Source: an uncultured Rhodocyclaceae bacterium (GTDB lineage: Bacteria > Pseudomonadota > Gammaproteobacteria > Burkholderiales > Rhodocyclaceae). Taken from it: a stretch of DNA of 64,000 nt. The stretch covers positions 1-64,000 of the forward strand of contig CAJQTY010000001.1 of assembly GCA_907163075.1 (NCBI GenBank), given 5' to 3'. The notes under the pieces are model-generated. The model made no database searches. It was not told where the DNA came from and saw nothing but the letters and a program-made list of their open reading frames with translations. Below, piece by piece: positions 59,828-64,000 of this stretch (within the stretch, counting starts at the first letter, position 1; every line of letters begins with the position of its first letter). Both the position numbers and the translations under genes were made by a program.

Positions 59828-60266
59828 GGTGTTTTTTTAAGAGCCGACGGACTGTTTCGTAGCTGAAGGAGTCGGCATAGCCCAGTTGCACCACCTTGTC
59901 CGCCAACAACCGCAAGGTCCAGTGGTCGTGTCCGGCAGGTGCCGGCGTACAGGCCGTCGCAATCACTTGGGCGCATTGCTTGTCACTCAGTTTCGCTGCC
60001 TGTCCAGGACGCGGTCTGTTATGCAACGCCGCTTCAACCCCGTCCTCGACACATTTTTGCCGGGTGTGGTAGATCATGGTGGCAGAAACTGCCAGGGCTT
60101 CCATGATTGCCGCCTCCTTACAGCCGGCCGCTGCTTTCAATAAAATCCGCGCCCGCGTCTGCTTGCGCGCCGCGCTCTTCCCCTTGCGCAGCAGGGCTTC
60201 GAGCATTTCAACCTCATCCTCCGTCAGGGTCACTCGATATTTGATGGCCGGCATCACACTCTCCAA
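59748..60266 (-). CDS. IS630 transposase, N-terminal frame
   Basis: The frame has an HTH region typical of IS630 (MPAIKYRVTLTEDEVEMLEA, ARILLKAAAGCKEAAIMEAL, YHTRQKCVEDGVEAALHNRP) and reaches SYETVRRLLKKH at a run of seven A residues near 59833 (minus strand TTAAAAAAACACC). The catalytic frame continues from there as KNTLKPWQVREWCIPE. The needed shift is +1 (or -2) relative to this frame. It may be programmed slippage or a simple one-base lesion. Confidence 0.75.
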   Translation of the reverse strand: MESVMPAIKYRVTLTEDEVEMLEALLRKGKSAARKQTRARILLKAAAGCKEAAIMEALAVSATMIYHTRQKCVEDGVEAALHNRPRPGQAAKLSDKQCAQVIATACTPAPAGHDHWTLRLLADKVVQLGYADSFSYETVRRLLKKHLETLASAGMVYPRGRRGLCRADGRRS

Positions 60267-60377
60267 ACAGGTGGCAATCCCGACCTCTCAACAGTTTCCG
60301 TACCAGATGTCTATTCGATTCAGAATGACTGACTATTAGTGACACAGTAAGACTAGTTGACCGCCACGAGATACTGC

Positions 60378-61529
60378 TCATTCGAGCTGTAGCGCGATAT
60401 ATAGTAGCAGGCGGTCATCCGTGTTCGTCAGATCGAGTCCGGTGAGTTCGCTTATTGTTCGCAGACGATAGTCCAGGGTGTTGCGATGAATATGCAGAGC
60501 TTTGGCGGTAGCCACGGGATGCCCATTGTGAGCGAACCATGCGCTCAGTGTCCGGCGAAGAGTTGTGCCTCGTTTGTCCGACGCGCCGAGATGTTGCAAG
60601 GGCTGGAGGAATTGTTCCGCTTGCCAGCCGGAACCAAGGCCCGCAAGCAGAACAGGGAGACGGAGGTCATAGAACGAAAAAAGGGCTTCGTGCAGATTGC
60701 GCAGGCGACCAACGCGAAGTGTCTTTTGCGCGCTTTGATAGGATAGCGCCACCCCTTCGATGCCGCTCAGGGCAACGCCCATCGACATGACCGCGGGCGT
60801 TTCCAGCGTATCGCGCAAGATGGCATCGAGCGCCACCAGCCGCTTGCGCGCGAACGCGGATTTCGTTACCCGCAAGTTGCCCGGGTCGAACGTATCAAGA
60901 ATGGCCAACTCGCGATGCGAAATCAGCGCCGTCAGCAACTCGGGCCGTTGTCCGGCAAGTTGTGTCTGGCAGTGCTGCAGTTCCATCAGCGCCAAATCGG
61001 GACGCAGACTCTCGGTGATCAGGTTGAGAACGACGACTGCGCGCGGACAGACGAAATCCACTCCAATGCGCATTGCCCATGCATCGAGTTCGGTGCGCGA
61101 TATTCCGCCACCCTTGACCAGCTGGAATAGAAATTCTTCCCGATAACGCCTTTCGCGCTGCAACTCCCCAATCAATTGCGCTTGCTCGAGAATCATTTCC
61201 GCCGTCACCCGCACCAGCTCGCCAAACTGACGGACGGAATCGGGGTCTCCGGTCAGGCCGACAACACCACAAATCTGTCCGCGCACGGTCAAGGGAAGAT
61301 TTATCCCGAGCTTGACCCCTTGCAGCGTGCTCATTGTGGCGCCGTCGATCTCCACGGTGCGCTGCTGGGCCAGCGCCATTTGGGCACCGGCATGCAAGGT
61401 TCCGATTCTGGAGGCTTCGCCACTACCCACTATGATGCCGCGGGCATCCATCACATTGACGTTGAACGGGATGATCTTCATCGTCCGCTCAACGATTTCC
61501 TGCGCCAGATCCGATTCGAAAGTAATCAT
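60378..61529 (-). CDS. cdaR: sugar-diacid regulator CdaR
   Basis: CdaR activates genes for glucarate, galactarate and glycerate use. The 383-residue protein has the N-terminal diacid-recognition domain (ITFESDLAQEIVERTMKIIP, NVMDARGIIVGSGEASRIGT). The C-terminal PucR-type helix-turn-helix reads LSAWFAHNGHPVATAKALHI, then HRNTLDYRLRTISELTG. It is divergent from the glycerate kinase gene, the usual arrangement. Confidence 0.93.
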   Translation of the reverse strand: MITFESDLAQEIVERTMKIIPFNVNVMDARGIIVGSGEASRIGTLHAGAQMALAQQRTVEIDGATMSTLQGVKLGINLPLTVRGQICGVVGLTGDPDSVRQFGELVRVTAEMILEQAQLIGELQRERRYREEFLFQLVKGGGISRTELDAWAMRIGVDFVCPRAVVVLNLITESLRPDLALMELQHCQTQLAGQRPELLTALISHRELAILDTFDPGNLRVTKSAFARKRLVALDAILRDTLETPAVMSMGVALSGIEGVALSYQSAQKTLRVGRLRNLHEALFSFYDLRLPVLLAGLGSGWQAEQFLQPLQHLGASDKRGTTLRRTLSAWFAHNGHPVATAKALHIHRNTLDYRLRTISELTGLDLTNTDDRLLLYIALQLE

Positions 61530-61686
61530 GTCGTTTTCCAGAAAGTTGCGACCGACACAAATAAGTGCATTTGCCCATAAATTCTAATATCTATTCGAAA
61601 CTTATTGTGCGTCCGCACGATGTGTAGTGCACATGCTCTTTGTATGATTTGGCTTCGATGTCAAACATTTCAAAAATGGGACTCAT

Positions 61687-61827
61687 ATGAGTAAGCTTGC
61701 ATGCACGATTCAGGGCGACTCGATTTTGCCCAGCCAGGAAGTTATTGAGGGGGCATACAGCAAGGTGACCAGGCACCTGATCCCCTTCATTTTCTTGTCT
61801 CGAAAAGAAAATGATCCAGAAAGGTGA
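61687..61827 (+). pseudogene. N-terminal remnant of an MFS diacid/glycerate transporter
   Basis: A 46-codon frame starts MSKLACTIQGDSILPSQEVI and reaches YSKVTRHLIPFIFLSRKEND. It resembles the first part of ACS-type MFS transporters such as GudP/GarP (YRKITxRLIPFLFLCYxxAYLDR). After IFL the similarity ends and a stop follows four bases before glycerate kinase. The rest of the transporter has been deleted, leaving the leader and ribosome-binding site of the former gene. Confidence 0.6.
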
Positions 61828-61831
61828 CACC

Positions 61832-63001
61832 ATGAAAATTGTTATAGCACCCGACTCATTCAAGGAGAGTCTCAGCGCGATGGAGATCGCCACCGAGATT
61901 GAGGCCGGTTTTCGCGAAATCTTTCCGCAGGCCGAGTACCGAAAGATGCCGGCGGCCGACGGCGGGGAAGGCACGGTTGAGGCCATGGTCGCGGCCACTT
62001 CCGGCCAGCGCATCGAAGTGACCGTGACAGGCCCACTGGGCGAGCCCGTACAGGCATTTTACGGACTGCTCGGCCACGATGAGATCGCAGTCATCGAAAT
62101 GGCATCAGCCAGCGGTCTGGCGCTCGTTCCACCGCATTTGCGCAACCCGCTGAAGACATCGAGCTACGGCACTGGCGAATTGATCCGCTGTGCGCTCGAT
62201 GCCGGGGCCCGTCGTTTCATCCTTGGCATCGGAGGCAGCGCAACGAACGACGGTGGCGCCGGCATGCTCCAGGCACTCGGAGTGCACCTGCGCGATACCG
62301 ATGGGAACGAAATCGGCCCAGGCGGAGCCGAGCTTGCCCGTCTGGCAAGTATCGACACCTCTCATCTGGATCACCGCTTGAAAGGGTGCGTTGTCGATGT
62401 CGCCTGCGACGTTAACAATCCCCTGACGGGGCCGACAGGCGCGTCGGAAATTTTTGGTCCGCAAAAAGGCGCGACCCCGGAAATGGTCAGGCAACTTGAC
62501 GACGGCCTTCGTCACTACTCGCAAATAATCGCGCGCGACGTCGGTCGCCGTGTCACCGACGTGCCGGGTTCGGGTGCCGGCGGCGGCATGGGTGCCGCGA
62601 TGCTGGCCTTCCTCGACGGACGGTTGCGCCCGGGCAGCGAAATCGTCACCGAGGCGATCGGACTTGATGCCGCGCTGGCAGACGCCGACCTGGTGGTTAC
62701 TGGCGAGGGCCGCATCGATAGCCAGAGCATACGGGGAAAAACACCGGTTGGCGTCGCCCGCGTGGCTCAAGCGCACGGCGTACCGGTCATCGGGCTTGGC
62801 GGTTGCCTTGCCGCCGATTCAGCGCTTGTGCATCAACACGGAATCGACGCTGTGTTCTGCGCCGTGCGCAAGCCCTGCACCGTCGCCGAGGCCCTGCAGG
62901 AGGCGGCGTTCAATGTTCGCAGCGCCGCCCGCAATATCGCTGCAACGCTACGCATCGGAATGCAGATGAGCGACGCAGACGGGAAACGAAACAAAGAATG
63001 A
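61832..63001 (+). CDS. garK: glycerate 2-kinase
   Basis: The enzyme phosphorylates glycerate to 2-phosphoglycerate. Starting at 61832 gives 389 residues beginning MKIVIAPDSFKESLSAMEIA, the diagnostic start of the GarK/GlxK family. FILGIGGSATNDGGAGMLQA, GAGGGMGAAMLAFLDGRL and LVVTGEGRIDSQSIRGKTP are all family motifs. It follows the MFS remnant closely and diverges from cdaR, which presumably controls it. Confidence 0.95.
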   Translation: MKIVIAPDSFKESLSAMEIATEIEAGFREIFPQAEYRKMPAADGGEGTVEAMVAATSGQRIEVTVTGPLGEPVQAFYGLLGHDEIAVIEMASASGLALVPPHLRNPLKTSSYGTGELIRCALDAGARRFILGIGGSATNDGGAGMLQALGVHLRDTDGNEIGPGGAELARLASIDTSHLDHRLKGCVVDVACDVNNPLTGPTGASEIFGPQKGATPEMVRQLDDGLRHYSQIIARDVGRRVTDVPGSGAGGGMGAAMLAFLDGRLRPGSEIVTEAIGLDAALADADLVVTGEGRIDSQSIRGKTPVGVARVAQAHGVPVIGLGGCLAADSALVHQHGIDAVFCAVRKPCTVAEALQEAAFNVRSAARNIAATLRIGMQMSDADGKRNKE

Positions 63002-63068
63002 CTGGCCCGACAGGTCGGGGCAATCGCGTGAATGCGGGTGCCACGACGATTGCTTGGCCGATACCAGC

Positions 63069-63106
63069 CTCGTCATTCCGGCGTCGGCCGGAATCCAGGC
63101 GGCGGG
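63069..63106. repeat. short dispersed GTCATTCCGG-type repeat
   Basis: CGTCATTCCGGCGTCGGCCG followed by GAATCCAGG contains the inverted pair ATTCCGGC/GCCGGAAT. Repeats of this kind are scattered in betaproteobacterial genomes. It is located in the gap after glycerate kinase. Confidence 0.6.
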
Positions 63107-63141
63107 CTGCGACTGTGTCACAGCGGAGCCCCGCGGCACCC

Positions 63142-63654
63142 TCACTCGGACAGCAGGGTGTGCACGCGATCGAGCATCTCGGCATTCGCCCGGTAGCCGG
63201 CGGCGGGCGAGATCATCAGCACCAGGCTGTCGCCGACCACCCGCACCTGATAGACCGTGTTCGCCTTGATCGCCAGCTTGCGCGGCCGACGCTGGCCGAG
63301 CGTGGCGGCCAGCGAGGCGCGCCGGCGCGCGTCGGCGATAACCAGGCGCTCGACGGTGAAGAAGGTGTTGCCGTGTGTCACCTTGATGTACTCGAAGCCG
63401 GCCAACGATCGCCAGGGATTGGTGCCGACCGTGGCCGCCAGCGCACGTGCGGTCTGCCGCGCATGCACGCAGGGCGTCGGGTCGTCCTCGAATCCGATCT
63501 CTGGGAAGGCCTCCTGCAACTGCCGGGCGGCGCGCAGCAGGCGGCCGTCGGTCGTCGCGGCCAGGCCGTCGTCGGTGCACGGCAAGACTTGCGCCGAACT
63601 GGCGGCGGCAGCCAAGCAGAGCACGGCACCGGCGAGGATGGGTGGCAACTTCAT
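63142..63654 (-). CDS. exported protein of unknown function
   Basis: The 170-residue product has a signal peptide (LAGAVLCLAAAASSAQVLPC). The mature domain has two cysteines in the first 45 residues (VLPCTDD and PTPCVHA) and motifs FEYIKVTHGNTFFTVERLVI and NTVYQVRVVGDSLVLMI. I do not recognise the family. It lies 8 bases after the partial gene to its right and probably works with it. Confidence 0.7.
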   Translation of the reverse strand: MKLPPILAGAVLCLAAAASSAQVLPCTDDGLAATTDGRLLRAARQLQEAFPEIGFEDDPTPCVHARQTARALAATVGTNPWRSLAGFEYIKVTHGNTFFTVERLVIADARRRASLAATLGQRRPRKLAIKANTVYQVRVVGDSLVLMISPAAGYRANAEMLDRVHTLLSE

Positions 63655-63662
63655 CGCTGTTC

Positions 63663-64000
63663 CTAGTCCACGACTTTGCGCGTAAAGGCGGCATGGATGC
63701 GCGGCACCTTGGCTTCCTCGATGACGACGACCAGGTGGCGGTCGTTCACCAGCGTGGCGATGGCCACGTCGGGCGTCACGCCCGACAACCCCGACAGGTC
63801 GGCGATCGTCCTCTTGAAGTCGTCGAAGTTGCCGATGATCTCAATGCAGCCGGCCGAGCCAAAGCCATAGTCGAGCAGGTCCGCCGGCCCGGCGTGGATT
63901 AAAAAGGCCTGGTGCACGACGATGGCGCCGCGGCCGGGCGAGTAGCGGTTCTGCACCTCGTAGTCCTGCTTGTACTGCAGGATCACCTGCCGCCTGGCCT
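63663..64000 (-). CDS. partial gene, C-terminal part of an unknown protein
   Basis: The frame is open to the window edge, so the start is outside. The visible 112 residues include SPGRGAIVVHQAFLIHAGPA and LLDYGFGSAGCIEIIGNFDD, then FKRTIADLSG. The HAGP ... GSAGCIEI pattern has a conserved His and a Cys in a context reminiscent of secreted cysteine-peptidase-like or L,D-transpeptidase-like folds. This is only an impression. It is followed 8 bases later by the exported protein gene. Confidence 0.6.
   Translation of the reverse strand, partial: ARRQVILQYKQDYEVQNRYSPGRGAIVVHQAFLIHAGPADLLDYGFGSAGCIEIIGNFDDFKRTIADLSGLSGVTPDVAIATLVNDRHLVVVIEEAKVPRIHAAFTRKVVD

Larger units (their letters stand above)
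59136..60333 (-). mobile_element. IS630-family insertion sequence, second type
   Basis: The ends GTCAGTCAT (59136-59144) and ATGACTGAC (60325-60333) are inverted and each is flanked by TA, the target duplicated by IS630. The element encodes two overlapping frames (orfA 59827-60266, orfB 59141-59827) on the minus strand. It is inserted within the IS701-like element. Confidence 0.82.

Overview
The window looks like the chromosome of a betaproteobacterium of the Rhodocyclales type (Dechloromonas, Propionivibrio or Accumulibacter relatives). This rests on high GC, the smc-zipA-ligA and accA-tilS gene pairs, a class I PHA synthase, and a long B12 operon. The genus is an inference from gene order and protein character, not a database result.

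Positions 1-14764 are one minus-strand cobalamin operon. It is preceded by a B12 riboswitch (about 14570-14764) and opens with the cobalt importer cbiM-cbiN-cbiQ-cbiO. It continues with cobM, cbiX, cobH, cbiD, cobL and cobI, mostly with stop/start overlaps. From about 6.07 kb down to position 1 the expected next genes (cbiG, cobJ, cobO, cobB, cobA, cobQ) are all recognisable in the right order. Every one of them is broken by dense indels and substitutions, whereas cobI and everything above it is intact. This looks more like uncorrected sequence at a contig edge than real gene decay.

Positions 14.8-19.9 kb are a scarred insertion zone: an IS5 remnant, an IS630 copy, a 5'-truncated YkgJ-like gene and a complete but divergent NAD-dependent DNA ligase. 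The zone ends inside the housekeeping ligA, which is cut off in its OB fold. Upstream lie zipA, smc, queF and a YecA/SEC-C protein. These are followed by a zinc-ribbon membrane protein paired with an orphan TAXI-type binding protein, and then a heavy-metal type two-component system.

Positions 31.9-45.7 kb are mainly housekeeping: truC (overlapping a DUF1697 remnant), tilS, accA, phaC, cbpA-cbpM, a Na+/K+-ATPase-like P-type pump, slyX, an RbgA/YlqF GTPase, a methyltransferase and several small proteins.

Positions 45.7-60.4 kb form a metal-resistance island bracketed by IS debris. IS30 and IS21 remnants lie to the left. An RND tripartite efflux operon with a small HGDEDHG-bearing accessory protein follows, then a small exported protein, a CueR-type promoter, the Cu(I) ATPase copA and cueR. 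To the right is an IS701-like element with CTAG target duplications that has been invaded by an IS110 piece and an IS630 copy. A 28-nt motif upstream of the efflux operon recurs upstream of the two-component system at 31.8 kb, suggesting one regulator for both.

Positions 60.4-64.0 kb hold a CdaR regulator, a remnant of an MFS transporter, glycerate kinase and two uncharacterised genes, the last of them cut by the window end.
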